A stretch of 64,000 bases of DNA. It comes from CAIKMD01 sp036501365 (GTDB lineage Bacteria > Pseudomonadota > Alphaproteobacteria > ATCC43930 > CGMCC-115725). The translations under genes and the position numbers were made by a program. Below the pieces are notes generated by a model. The model did no database searches and was not told the origin of the DNA. It saw only the letters and a program-made list of their open reading frames with translations. The stretch covers positions 85,373 through 149,372 of the forward strand of contig DASYAL010000049.1 in NCBI GenBank assembly GCA_036501365.1. Reading direction: 5' to 3'. This document shows positions 1-8,281 of the stretch, piece after piece (positions within the stretch are counted from its first letter, which is position 1; each line of letters starts with the position of its first letter).

Positions 1-326
1 ATGTGATCTACGCGACCGACGACATGATCGCACAGCATCCCGACACGCTGCGGCGTTTTTTGAAGGGCTGGTACGAGACCGTCGCCTGGGCCAAGACGCA
101 CAAGGCCGAGACCATCAAATCCTCGCAAGCCGTGACGCTCTTGACCGACGATCTCGCGAGCAAGGTCTACGATATAGAGATGCCGACCTTCTCGACCGAC
201 GGCCGCTTCGACCCGCAGGCCGTCGCCGCGGTCGATCAGGCCTTGCTCGATCTCGGCACGGTCAAGGAGAAGCCCGCCGACAATGCGGTCTTCACCGAGG
301 CGTTCCTGCCGTCGAGCGCGCATTGA
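1..326 (+). CDS. ABC transporter substrate-binding protein, C-terminal fragment (cut by window edge)
   Basis: The window opens inside this gene; only the last 107 or so codons are present and it ends at a TGA. The visible part (TDDMIAQHPDTLRRFLKGW, then WAKTHK, YDIEMP and GRFDP) is the C-terminal lobe of an NMT1/SsuA-type periplasmic solute-binding protein. The next gene repeats almost every one of these motifs, so the two are tandem paralogues. The ligand cannot be told from sequence. No membrane or ATPase partner is visible in the window; partners could lie to the left of it. Confidence 0.85.
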   Translation, partial: VIYATDDMIAQHPDTLRRFLKGWYETVAWAKTHKAETIKSSQAVTLLTDDLASKVYDIEMPTFSTDGRFDPQAVAAVDQALLDLGTVKEKPADNAVFTEAFLPSSAH

Positions 327-328
327 CG

Positions 329-479
329 GTCCTTCGACTGCTCGCCTTCGCTCTGCTCGGGCGTCGCGCTCAGGATGAGGAGAAACGTAAATGAGATCAT
401 CCGTCGATGCCGCGCACAATCACGGCATCCTGAGCGAAGTCGCTCTTCGACAAGCTCCGGGGCGCAGGTTGCTTGCAAC
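329..479. repeat. Dispersed palindromic repeat, family A copy 1
   Basis: The stretch has a CCTTCGAC...GCTCAGGATGAGGA left part, about 60 bp of spacer, then TCCTGAGCGAAGTCG..CTTCGACAAGCTC and a TTGCAACA end. The same layout recurs near 19147, 51809 and 57926. This is the most diverged of the four copies. It contains both the ribosome binding site and the first 25 to 30 codons of the downstream binding-protein gene. Confidence 0.6.
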
Positions 480-1407
480 AGTGTTTCTCGCGTTCGTCGT
501 TAACCTCGCCGCCGCTTCCGCCGAGACCTTGAAGATCGGCAAGCCGGCGCCGATCGATTTCAACTTCGCCATCCCCGAGATCGGGACCGGCGCCGGAATC
601 TTCGCCAAGCACGGCCTGACGCTCGAGGTCGTCTTCCTCGGCGGCAGCGCGCGACTGCATCAGGCGATGATCGCGAACAGCATCGACATCGCGATGGGCG
701 CGGGCACCGATTTCGCCTTCATCGCCAAGGGCGCGCCGGAGAAAGGGATCGCCGCCATGTGCGGTCCGCCGTCGAATTTCTTCATCGCCGTGCCCAATGC
801 CAGCCCCATCAAGACCGTCGCCGATTTGAAGGGCATGCGCGTCAGCGTCAGCTCGGTCGGCTCGCTGAGCCAATGGTTCGTCGAGCAGATCTCCCGCCGC
901 CAGGGCTGGGGCGACAACGGCATCGTCTATGTCGCGACCGGCGGGTCGGATGCGACCATGGCGGCCTTCCGCTCCGGCAACATCGACGCCGCCTTCACCG
1001 CGCTCGAAGGCGGCTTGCAGATGGAAGATGCCGGCTTCGGCCACATGATCTTTTCCTTCGCCGATTTCGTGCATCCCTTTCTCGCGCATGCGATCTTCGC
1101 GACCGACGATCTTATCGAGAAGAATCCCGACGCGATCCGCCGTTTTCTCGCCGGCTGGTTCGAGACCATCGCCTGGGCGAAGAGCCACAAGGGCCTCGCG
1201 ATCCAATATGCGCAGCCGGTGACGCACGCGACGCCGGCGCAAGCGGCGAAAATATACGATGTCGAGATGCCGGCCTTCTCGGATGACGGCCGCTTCGATC
1301 CGGCGGCGGTGAAGGTCGTGCTCGACAGCCTCAACGACATGAAGCAGATCGATCATATCCCCGACGCCAAGACGCTCTACACCGAGCAGTACCTACCGCC
1401 GAAATAG
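391..1407 (+). CDS. NMT1/SsuA-type ABC transporter substrate-binding protein
   Basis: This is a periplasmic ligand-binding protein of about 338 residues. The hydrophobic signal segment LLATVFLAFVVNLAAASA is at roughly residues 28-45, and the mature protein opens with ETLKIGKPAPIDFNF. The fold then follows the usual NMT1 pattern (GIFAKHGLTLEVVFLGGS, DIAMGAGTDF). ATG 391 is preceded by a GGAG motif, but the first 27 residues are encoded by a dispersed repeat. A TTG near 469 or GTG near 481 just before the hydrophobic stretch could be the real start. It is a tandem paralogue of the truncated gene at the window edge. The ligand is unknown. Confidence 0.88.
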   Translation: MRSSVDAAHNHGILSEVALRQAPGRRLLATVFLAFVVNLAAASAETLKIGKPAPIDFNFAIPEIGTGAGIFAKHGLTLEVVFLGGSARLHQAMIANSIDIAMGAGTDFAFIAKGAPEKGIAAMCGPPSNFFIAVPNASPIKTVADLKGMRVSVSSVGSLSQWFVEQISRRQGWGDNGIVYVATGGSDATMAAFRSGNIDAAFTALEGGLQMEDAGFGHMIFSFADFVHPFLAHAIFATDDLIEKNPDAIRRFLAGWFETIAWAKSHKGLAIQYAQPVTHATPAQAAKIYDVEMPAFSDDGRFDPAAVKVVLDSLNDMKQIDHIPDAKTLYTEQYLPPK

Positions 1408-1413
1408 CGCGCT

Positions 1414-2172
1414 TTAAGGCTTCGGATCGGCCTCGGGGTGGAAGAGCTTCTGCCCAGCGAGCTCGTAATCGCCGATCGCTTTCTGTCCCGCGGGTGAGGC
1501 GAGCCAGTCGGCGAATTGCTTGGCGAGAGCGAGCTTCGCCTGGCCGTGGAGCTTGGGATCGAGCTCGATCACGTCGTAGCGGTTGAGCAGCCGCTTATCG
1601 CCTTCGAGCGCGATCGTGAGGTCGCGGCGGTTGTTGAAGCTGAGCCAGGTGCCCCGATCGGAGAGTGTATAGGCGTCCATGCCGGCGGCGGCGTTGAGCG
1701 CCGCGCCCATGCCGCCGCCGATATCCTTGTACCAGGACCCGACTTTCGTCACATCGAGATCGGCCGCTTTCCAGAGGCGTTTCTCGAGCGCGTCGGTGCC
1801 GCTCTTGTCGCCGCGCGAGACGAAGGGCGCTTTCGCCGCCCAGATCGCCTTGAAGGCAGCGACCACGTCGCGCCCGCCCTTGATCTTCGCCGGATCGGCG
1901 GCCGGGCCGACGATGACGAAATCGTTCCAAGCAATCTCGCCGCGGTTGATGCCGTGGCCCTCGCTGATGAATTGCGCCTCGGCATCGGGATCGTGGACGA
2001 GCACGAGATCGGCGTCGCCGCGCCGCGCGACGTCGAGCGCCTGGCCGGTGCAGAGCGCGACGACATGCACGTCGATGCCGCTCGCCTGCTTGAAGAGCGC
2101 CAGGATACGGGTCAGCAACCCGCTATTGTCGAGCGACGTAGTCGAAGCGAGGGTGAGATATCCGTCGTCCAT
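1414..2172 (-). CDS. Tungstate-binding-type (TupA-like) protein without a signal peptide
   Basis: The 252-residue protein matches the TupA/PstS-like oxyanion-binding family. It starts LTLASTTSLDNSGLL, followed by TGQALDVARRGDADLVLVHDP and SRGDKSGT, the segments that contact tungstate or molybdate. Family members normally carry a Sec signal peptide. Here the conserved core begins at about residue 5 from ATG 2172, and the open frame upstream of it shows no start codon with a hydrophobic stretch as far as I could read (to about 2220). It lies 45 bp from, and divergent to, moaA, whose product starts molybdopterin synthesis, so a link to Mo/W supply is likely. TupB and TupC are not in the window. 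It may be a truncated or cytoplasmic form. Confidence 0.8.
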   Translation of the reverse strand: MDDGYLTLASTTSLDNSGLLTRILALFKQASGIDVHVVALCTGQALDVARRGDADLVLVHDPDAEAQFISEGHGINRGEIAWNDFVIVGPAADPAKIKGGRDVVAAFKAIWAAKAPFVSRGDKSGTDALEKRLWKAADLDVTKVGSWYKDIGGGMGAALNAAAGMDAYTLSDRGTWLSFNNRRDLTIALEGDKRLLNRYDVIELDPKLHGQAKLALAKQFADWLASPAGQKAIGDYELAGQKLFHPEADPKP

Positions 2173-2217
2173 GGCCGCACCCTCGCCTTGTACCCCGTAC
2201 CCCGCGAAAACGGCTAT

Positions 2218-3276
2218 ATGCCGCCTTTCATAGCGGATTTCGCCGCATTGTCAGAGGCTTCCGCAGACACTATCTTATCTCAAGTGATCGATCCTTTTGG
2301 CCGCCATATCGCCTATCTGCGCGTTTCGGTAACGGACCGCTGCGACTTCCGCTGCGTCTATTGCATGGCGGAAGACATGACGTTCCTGCCGAAAGCCGAC
2401 GTCCTGTCGCTCGAAGAGCTCGACCGGCTGTGCGGCGCCTTCATCCGCAAGGGCGTCAAGAAGCTGCGCCTGACCGGCGGCGAGCCGCTGGTGCGCAAGA
2501 ACATCATGAGCCTCGTGCGCGCGCTCGGCCGACACCTCGAGAGCGGCGCGCTCGATGAGCTGACCCTCACCACCAACGGCAGCCAGCTCGCGCGCTATGC
2601 CGACGAGCTCAAGGCAGCCGGCGTCAAGCGCATCAACGTCTCGCTCGATACGCTCGACCCCGAGAAATTCACCGCCATCACGCGGTGGGGCAAGCTCGAC
2701 CAGGTCCTCAGCGGGCTCGATGCGGCCAAGCGCGCAGGTCTCGCGGTCAAGATCAACACGGTCGCCCTGAAGGACGTCAATGACGACGAGTTCGACCGCC
2801 TGATCGGCTGGTGCGGCGAGCAGGGCTTCGACTTGACCCTGATCGAGGTGATGCCAATGGGCGAGATCGGCGACACCGCGCGGCTCGACCAATATCTGCC
2901 GCTGTCGCTGGTGCGCGGCCGGCTGCAGCGTCAGTGGACGCTCGGGGAAACGGATTACCGCACTGGCGGCCCGGCGCGCTACTACACCGTCGCCGAGACC
3001 GGACGGCGGATCGGCTTCATCACGCCGATGACCCATAATTTCTGCGAGAGCTGCAACCGCGTGCGTCTCACCTGCACCGGCACGCTCTTCATGTGCCTTG
3101 GCCAGCATGACAGCGCGGATCTCCGCAGCGCCTTGCGGGCCTCGTCCGGCGACGCGCTGGTCGAGGCCGCGATCGACGAGGCGATCGCGCGCAAGCCCAA
3201 GGGTCACGATTTCATCATCGACCGCCGCCATGCGAAACCGGCGATGGCGCGGCATATGAGCGTGACCGGCGGCTAG
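2218..3276 (+). CDS. moaA: GTP 3',8-cyclase MoaA (molybdenum cofactor biosynthesis)
   Basis: This radical-SAM enzyme, acting with MoaC, turns GTP into cyclic pyranopterin monophosphate, the first step of molybdopterin synthesis. The radical-SAM motif CDFRCVYC places cysteines at residues 42, 46 and 49, followed by the GGEP motif. The C-terminal second cluster motif CESCNRVRLTCTGTLFMC and the terminal Gly-Gly needed by MoaA are both present. At 352 residues it has normal family length. ATG 2218 was chosen because the family's N-terminal region begins just after it; the frame stays open far upstream, but that part antisenses the TupA-like gene. Confidence 0.96.
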   Translation: MPPFIADFAALSEASADTILSQVIDPFGRHIAYLRVSVTDRCDFRCVYCMAEDMTFLPKADVLSLEELDRLCGAFIRKGVKKLRLTGGEPLVRKNIMSLVRALGRHLESGALDELTLTTNGSQLARYADELKAAGVKRINVSLDTLDPEKFTAITRWGKLDQVLSGLDAAKRAGLAVKINTVALKDVNDDEFDRLIGWCGEQGFDLTLIEVMPMGEIGDTARLDQYLPLSLVRGRLQRQWTLGETDYRTGGPARYYTVAETGRRIGFITPMTHNFCESCNRVRLTCTGTLFMCLGQHDSADLRSALRASSGDALVEAAIDEAIARKPKGHDFIIDRRHAKPAMARHMSVTGG

Positions 3277-3294
3277 GCCAGGCGCGGGGGATTT

Positions 3295-4062
3295 TTGAGC
3301 ACGTCGACCATCGGCTTTGAGGCAAGCGACGCGCCCGCCGCGCAAGACGCGCTGAACGAGCTCGGCAAGCGCTATCGCGTCACGCCGCCGCAAGAGGCCG
3401 AAATCATCGTCGCCTTGGGCGGCGACGGCTTCATGCTCGAGACGCTGCACAAGCATCTCAAACGCGGCGTGCCGATCTACGGCATGCATCGCGGCAGCAT
3501 CGGATTCCTGATGAACGGCTATTCGCCCGACGGCTTGGAAGAGCGTCTGGCGCGCGCCACGCCGGTCCGCGTCCATCCGCTGACGATGGCGGCGCGCGAC
3601 CGCGCCGGCCGCGATCACAAGGCGCTCGCCATCAACGAAGTTTCGTTGCTGCGCCAGAGCCGGCAGACGGCGAAGCTCCGCGTCAGCGTCGACGGCTTCG
3701 CGCAGCTCGACGAGCTGATGGCAGACGGCATCATGGTGGCGACGCCGGTCGGCAGCACCGCCTACAACCTCTCGGCGCATGGACCGATCATCCCGCTCAC
3801 CGCCGGCGTGCTCGCGCTGACGCCGATCAGCGCCTTCAGGCCGCGACGCTGGCGCGGCGCGCTCTTGCCGCATGCGGCGCGCGTGCGCTTCGACCTCCTC
3901 GAAGCCGAGAAGCGCCCGGTTAGCGCGACCGCCGATTTCACCGAGGTGCGCGATGTCACCACGGTGGAGATTGCCGAGAGCGCCGACATCACCCTCACCA
4001 TGCTGTTCGATCCCGAGCACAACCTCGACGAACGGGTGCTGAAGGAGCAATTCCTCAGCTGA
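3295..4062 (+). CDS. nadK: NAD kinase
   Basis: This cytoplasmic enzyme phosphorylates NAD to NADP. The diagnostic GGDG motif is at residues 42-45, the NE pair at about 114-115 (AINEVSLLR), and the glycine-rich GSTAYNLSAHGP loop near 151-162. The length of 255 residues is typical of alphaproteobacterial short NAD kinases. It begins with TTG 3295 after a GCGGGGGA ribosome binding site, 18 bp beyond the moaA stop, so the two are probably co-transcribed. Confidence 0.95.
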   Translation: MSTSTIGFEASDAPAAQDALNELGKRYRVTPPQEAEIIVALGGDGFMLETLHKHLKRGVPIYGMHRGSIGFLMNGYSPDGLEERLARATPVRVHPLTMAARDRAGRDHKALAINEVSLLRQSRQTAKLRVSVDGFAQLDELMADGIMVATPVGSTAYNLSAHGPIIPLTAGVLALTPISAFRPRRWRGALLPHAARVRFDLLEAEKRPVSATADFTEVRDVTTVEIAESADITLTMLFDPEHNLDERVLKEQFLS

Positions 4063-4216
4063 CGCGCCCTGCGTCTCGACCTTGCCGCAAAACCACCGCA
4101 AAGCGGCCTTCTTCCTGAACAAAAAGTTAAGCAATAAAGCGGCGACCGCATCGTTCTCAGGACGATCGTTTCGTCTCGCCACTCGCCGGAACCTTCTCTC
4201 CCCTTCGAGGTCCGCC

Positions 4217-5164
4217 ATGCCCCAGACCGCCCGCTTTCTCCCCCTCGTCCTTGCTTCCGCCCTGGCGCTCGCCCTGCCCGCGATTGTGCTGCCGACGCAA
4301 AGCCTCGCCCAGGCCGTCGGCGTGTCGATCACCGTCGCGCCTCCGCCGCTGCCGGTCTATGCCCAGCCGATCATTCCCGCAGCGGGCTATTTCTGGGTGC
4401 CAGGTTACTGGGCCTGGGGACCGGCCGGCTATTACTGGGTGCCCGGAACCTGGGTGCTGCCGCCGGCGGTCGGCCTATTATGGACTCCCGGCTATTGGGC
4501 CTGGGTCGATGGCGGCTACTTCTGGCATGCCGGCTATTGGGGACCGACCGTCGGCTTCTATGGCGGCATTGATTACGGCTTTGGCTATTTCGGCGTCGGC
4601 TATCTCGGCGGCCATTGGGACCACGACCACTTCTTCTACAACCGCGCGGTCAACAATTTCGGCCACGTCCACATCACCAATGTCTATAACGCGCCGGTGC
4701 ACAACCTCGCGGTGACGCATGTCAGCTTCAACGGCGGACATGGCGGCACGAGCGCGCGGCCGAGCACCGCCGAGCAGGCTGCTTTCGCGCAGCGTCACGC
4801 CGACCCGACCGCCGTGCAAATGCAGCATGAGCACGCGGCGGCCGGCAATCACAGCTCCCTTGCCTCGGTGAATCACGGCCGGCCCGCGGTCGCAGCAACG
4901 CCGCGCGCCGCTTCGTTTACCGGCGCGGGCATCGTCCATTCGCGCGGCGGCGGCGTGCCGCAACATCAGGCGCCAGCCGTGCACCGCGCCGCCCAGCCCG
5001 GCGGTGCGCCGCGTCCCGCGCATGTCAATGGCGGCGCGCATCCGGCACCCCATGGCGCGACACCGCATGCTGCACCCGCCGCGCATGAAGCGCCGCCGCA
5101 TCCGCAAGGCGGCGGCCATGATGACCACGGCGGTGGCCATGGCGACGATCACCCGCATCCGTGA
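4217..5164 (+). CDS. YXWGXW repeat-containing secreted protein
   Basis: The 315-residue exported protein has a clear signal peptide (MPQTARFLPLVLASALALALP). About six aromatic repeats of the form YFWVPGYWAW / YYWVPGTWV / LLWTPGYWAW / YFWHAGYWGP follow between roughly residues 55 and 115, the hallmark of the YXWGXW family. The C-terminal half is low-complexity, rich in Ala, Pro, Gly and His, and ends in a histidine/aspartate-rich tail that could bind metal. ATG 4217 is preferred over an in-frame ATG at 4082 because the signal peptide starts there. The function of this family is not established; an envelope role is inferred. Confidence 0.85.
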   Translation: MPQTARFLPLVLASALALALPAIVLPTQSLAQAVGVSITVAPPPLPVYAQPIIPAAGYFWVPGYWAWGPAGYYWVPGTWVLPPAVGLLWTPGYWAWVDGGYFWHAGYWGPTVGFYGGIDYGFGYFGVGYLGGHWDHDHFFYNRAVNNFGHVHITNVYNAPVHNLAVTHVSFNGGHGGTSARPSTAEQAAFAQRHADPTAVQMQHEHAAAGNHSSLASVNHGRPAVAATPRAASFTGAGIVHSRGGGVPQHQAPAVHRAAQPGGAPRPAHVNGGAHPAPHGATPHAAPAAHEAPPHPQGGGHDDHGGGHGDDHPHP

Positions 5165-5519
5165 CACGAGCGCGTGATGGCGGCCGGCGTAAAGCCGGCC
5201 GCCATCCGCAATCCCAAGGTTTTTTGCGAAAATATCGCTTGCGCTCATCGCGCCCGCGCGCCGCGTCAGGGGGCCCCGCCGCCGGCGTTTTCTCCACGAC
5301 GTAACAAACGCTAGGCCCAGGATGGCGGCGTCGCGCCTAACGACGCGCTAACAACCGGGCGGTCTCTAACAAACCGGAAACGGCGAAAATTTATCGCTGA
5401 TTTGCGTTGCGCAACGGCGTCGGTCGCGCCTCCGACCGTGACACGGGGGCTTTTTACGGTAAGCTGATACGACGGTCGGCCCGATCCTGTCGCCAATCTT
5501 TTCACGGGAGCGGTCACGC
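5165..5519. other. 355-bp gene-free stretch with a terminator hairpin
   Basis: The stretch contains the 13-bp perfect hairpin listed separately, then roughly 300 bp of mixed sequence up to the MFS gene. No convincing coding frame, RNA gene or clear promoter was seen. The part nearest the MFS gene (5380-5519) should hold its promoter, but no strong -35/-10 pair is obvious. Confidence 0.5.
5175..5205 (+). terminator. 13-bp perfect hairpin after the YXWGXW gene
   Basis: GATGGCGGCCGGC (5175-5187), loop GTAAA, then GCCGGCCGCCATC (5193-5205) form a perfect stem 10 bp past the stop. No T-run follows directly; a GGTTTTTTG tract occurs 14 bp later. It could terminate transcription or protect the mRNA 3' end. 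Confidence 0.6.
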
Positions 5520-6776
5520 ATGAGCGCAAGAGAAGCCGCGATCCCGAGTCGGGCGCAGAGCGTTACCATCATCGCTGCCGCTTCGCTGCTGATGTGCCTC
5601 GGCATGGGGATGCGCCAGAGCTTCGGCCTCTTCATGGTGCCGATCACCGGCGACCTCGGCCTCTCGGTCAGCGACTTCACCTTCGCCCTGGCGCTGCAGA
5701 ACATGATCTGGGGCATCACCCAGCCTTTCGTGGGCGCGATCGCCGACCGTTTCGGCATGCGGATGATGCTGGTCGCCGGCAGCCTTTGCTTCTCGGCCGG
5801 GCTGGTGGTGACCGTCTTCGCAACCGGCGCGTTGTCGCTCTATCTCGGCACCGGCTTGCTGATCGGCACGTCGCTCTCCTGCACCGCCTCGAACTTGTCG
5901 CTCACCGCGACCTCGCGCGTGGTCTCGCCGGTGCGGCGCAGCGCGACTCTCGGCATGGTCGCCGGCATCGGCTCGTTCGGCACCTTCATCGTCGCGCCGG
6001 TCGCGCAGAAGCTGATCGCCGGCCATGGCTGGCACACGGCACTGGTCGCCTTCGTCGGCCTGTCGGCGATCATGCTGCCGGCGGCTTTCCTGACCGGCCG
6101 TGTCGACAAGGTCGCCGATCAGTCGGGCCGCGCGCGGCCGGGCGACGGCACCGCGCCCGAGACCTTCCGCGAAGTGCTGCGCGCCGCCGCCAATCATCGC
6201 GGCTATGTGACCATGGCGACCGCCATCTTCGTCTGCGGCCTGCAACTCATCTTCCTGACGACGCATCTGCCGACCTACCTCGCGCTGTGCGGCGCCGATC
6301 CGATGCTCGGCGCCGAGGCGCTGTCGACGATTGCGATCTTCAACGTCATCGGCTGCTACGGGCTCGGCTGGCTCGGCGGACGCTATCCCAAGCATGTTCT
6401 CTTGGGCTTGGTCTATGTGCTGCGCTCGATCTTCATCGCGGTCTATTTCATGCTGCCGGCAACGCCGCCGACGACGCTGGTCTTCGCCGGCCTCATGGGG
6501 CTGATGTGGCTGGGCGTCATCCCGCTGACGCAAGGCCTCGTCATCCAGATGTTCGGCCTGCGTTATCTCGCGACGTTGTCCGGCATCATGTTCTTCACCC
6601 ACCAGGTCGGCTCGTTCCTCGGCGCCTGGGGTGGCGGGCTGATCTACGATTATTTCGGCTCTTACGATCATGCCTGGCAGCTCGGCGTGGTGATCGGCTT
6701 GATCGCCGGCACGGCGCAGATGCTGACCGACGACAAGCCGAGCGGCCGCAAGCGGCTCGCGCCCGTCGCGGCTTAG
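5520..6776 (+). CDS. MFS transporter, OFA/monocarboxylate-type
   Basis: A 418-residue inner-membrane carrier with about 12 hydrophobic helices in two halves. Helix 1 contains GMRQSFGLFM and the loop after helix 2 carries the MFS signature FVGAIADRFGMRMM. It resembles the oxalate/formate antiporter and monocarboxylate branch of the family, so a small organic acid is the likely substrate, but specificity cannot be read. ATG 5520 follows a GGGAGCGG ribosome binding site. The convergent neighbour on the other strand is a 2-haloacid dehalogenase; a shared haloacid or hydroxyacid substrate is possible but speculative. Confidence 0.85.
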   Translation: MSAREAAIPSRAQSVTIIAAASLLMCLGMGMRQSFGLFMVPITGDLGLSVSDFTFALALQNMIWGITQPFVGAIADRFGMRMMLVAGSLCFSAGLVVTVFATGALSLYLGTGLLIGTSLSCTASNLSLTATSRVVSPVRRSATLGMVAGIGSFGTFIVAPVAQKLIAGHGWHTALVAFVGLSAIMLPAAFLTGRVDKVADQSGRARPGDGTAPETFREVLRAAANHRGYVTMATAIFVCGLQLIFLTTHLPTYLALCGADPMLGAEALSTIAIFNVIGCYGLGWLGGRYPKHVLLGLVYVLRSIFIAVYFMLPATPPTTLVFAGLMGLMWLGVIPLTQGLVIQMFGLRYLATLSGIMFFTHQVGSFLGAWGGGLIYDYFGSYDHAWQLGVVIGLIAGTAQMLTDDKPSGRKRLAPVAA

Positions 6777-6782
6777 AGCCGG

Positions 6783-7484
6783 CTATCGGCGCAGCAGCGC
6801 CGGCAATTCCACCAGTGTCTTGATCTCGCGATCGGGCGCGCCGGGCAGGTGCTCGTGCCGCTGGCCGCTACGGTTGCACCACACAGTACGTAGGCCGAAA
6901 GCCGAGGCGGCGTAGACATCCCAGCCATTCGAGGATTGGAACGCGATCGCACCGGCCGTCACGCCGAGCCGCTCGACGGCAAGCTGGTAGACCGCCGGCG
7001 ACGGCTTATAAATGCCGACCGCCTCGACCGAGAGCACCTGGTCGAGCCAGGCGCCGATGCCGGCATGGTCGACCGCATCGGCCAGCATGTCGGGCGTTCC
7101 ATTCGAGAGGATCGCCGTCGCGAAGCCCGCCGCTTTAAGCTGCTGCAGCACCGCCGGCACTTCGGCAAATGCGTCGAGCCGGCGATAGCAATCCATCAGC
7201 CGCGCACGGAGCATCGCACCGGGGTCGGGGATGCCGAGCGTCTCGAGCGCGAAATCGAGGGCATCGCCGGTGACTTTCCAGAAATCGGCGTGGCGGTTCT
7301 GGGCGGCCCGCAGCCAGGTGTATTTGAGCTGCTTGTCGCGCCAGAGTTCGCTCAGCATACCGGCTTTCGCGCCCAAGACATCGGCGCAGCGCGCGGTCGC
7401 GGAGCCGACATCGAACAAGGTGCCGTAAGCATCGAAGACGCAAGCGCGGATCCCGGCAAGCGGTGCGTCCGCCATCTCAGCCAA
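6783..7484 (-). CDS. HAD-superfamily haloacid dehalogenase, type II
   Basis: The enzyme should hydrolyse (S)-2-haloacids to (R)-2-hydroxyacids. The nucleophile Asp18 lies in VFDAYGTLFDV, followed by LSELWRDKQLKYTWLR with the halide-pocket arginine, SNG near residue 122, a GIYKPSP lysine and SSNGWDV. All are characteristic of the L-2-haloacid dehalogenase branch. At 233 residues it has family length. Its start overlaps the end of the glutathione transferase gene upstream by 8 bp, so they form one operon. A related phosphatase activity cannot be excluded. Confidence 0.88.
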   Translation of the reverse strand: MAEMADAPLAGIRACVFDAYGTLFDVGSATARCADVLGAKAGMLSELWRDKQLKYTWLRAAQNRHADFWKVTGDALDFALETLGIPDPGAMLRARLMDCYRRLDAFAEVPAVLQQLKAAGFATAILSNGTPDMLADAVDHAGIGAWLDQVLSVEAVGIYKPSPAVYQLAVERLGVTAGAIAFQSSNGWDVYAASAFGLRTVWCNRSGQRHEHLPGAPDREIKTLVELPALLRR

Positions 7485-8253
7485 GACCGACCAACTCCTT
7501 GACGCGCGGCCAGACCGCGCGGCCCTTTTCCTCCATCAGCGGCAGATATTTCGGGTTGAACTGCGCCGCCAACGCGCTGCGATAGCTCTCGCGCGACCGC
7601 ATCCGCTCGTACCAGTCGGCGGCGCGCGGATTCTTGTCGAGCAAGCCAAGGAATTTCAGGTGATCGAGCCGCGTGAGATAAGGCGCGAAGGCGATATCGG
7701 CGAGGGTGAACATCTCCCCGGTCAGCCACGGGCCGCGTTCGAGCGCCGCGTTCATGTCGGCGACCATCTTATAAAGCCGCTTGATCGCGTCGGGGAAATT
7801 CGGGTTGTCGGCGCCCTTCTGCAACAGCGCAAAGCGCGCGCGATAGGCCGGCCCGCGCTGCCGCGTCAGCTCGTCGATCACCTCGGGCGTGTATTGGTGA
7901 TGGAAGGCGATGCTCATGCTGACCGTGCCGGTCGCGGCGAAAATGCCGTCGTCGATCTGCTTCGTCCACCAGCGCATCGTCGCGCGGCCCGCGGGCGTTG
8001 CCGGCTTAAGCGGACGCTCGGGAAAAGCATCGTCGAGATATTCGTTGATCACCACCGATTCCGTCACCACGACGTCATCGTCGACGAGCGTCGGCACCAC
8101 CCCCTTGGGGTTGAGCTTCAGATAGCCCGGCTTCTGCTGGTCGCCGGCGCGTAAGTTTAGATGCTTCGCCTCGTAGGGTAGCGCCTTCTCGGCGAGGCAC
8201 AGCCGCACCTTCTGGGCGCAAACCGACATGTCGTTGTGATAGAGCGTCAGCAT
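7477..8253 (-). CDS. Glutathione S-transferase family protein
   Basis: A 258-residue cytosolic protein. It opens with a thioredoxin-like domain (MLTLYHNDMSVCAQKVRLCLAEK, in which a Ser-Val-Cys stands in the catalytic position), followed by the cis-proline and substrate-binding segments GVVPTLVDDD and ESVVINEYLDD. A helical C-terminal domain follows with LADIAFAPYLTRLDHL. Such proteins conjugate or isomerise electrophiles with glutathione. It heads a two-gene operon with a haloacid dehalogenase, which suggests use of halogenated or other electrophilic compounds. A second, divergent family member lies at 8953. Confidence 0.9.
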   Translation of the reverse strand: MLTLYHNDMSVCAQKVRLCLAEKALPYEAKHLNLRAGDQQKPGYLKLNPKGVVPTLVDDDVVVTESVVINEYLDDAFPERPLKPATPAGRATMRWWTKQIDDGIFAATGTVSMSIAFHHQYTPEVIDELTRQRGPAYRARFALLQKGADNPNFPDAIKRLYKMVADMNAALERGPWLTGEMFTLADIAFAPYLTRLDHLKFLGLLDKNPRAADWYERMRSRESYRSALAAQFNPKYLPLMEEKGRAVWPRVKELVGLG

Positions 8254-8281
8254 CGCTACCTCCCGAGTCCCGTCTCGACTG

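Noticed and set aside
4082..4216. Longer start for the YXWGXW protein at 4082
   Set aside because: It would bury the signal peptide 45 residues inside; ATG 4217 puts it at the N-terminus.
2275..4332. Long open frame (about 685 codons) on the minus strand across moaA and nadK
   Set aside because: It is the antisense shadow of two well-supported genes in high-GC DNA; the translation is an Arg/Ala/His-rich string with no family pattern.
4380..4560. Repeated aromatic codons in the YXWGXW gene as a CRISPR-like or tandem DNA repeat
   Set aside because: The repeats are at protein level with variable DNA and no constant spacer; they belong to the coding sequence.
5514..6671. Minus-strand open frame of 385 codons opposite the MFS gene
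   Set aside because: Composition is Arg/Asp/Glu/His-rich antisense filler; the plus strand has a clear 12-helix carrier.
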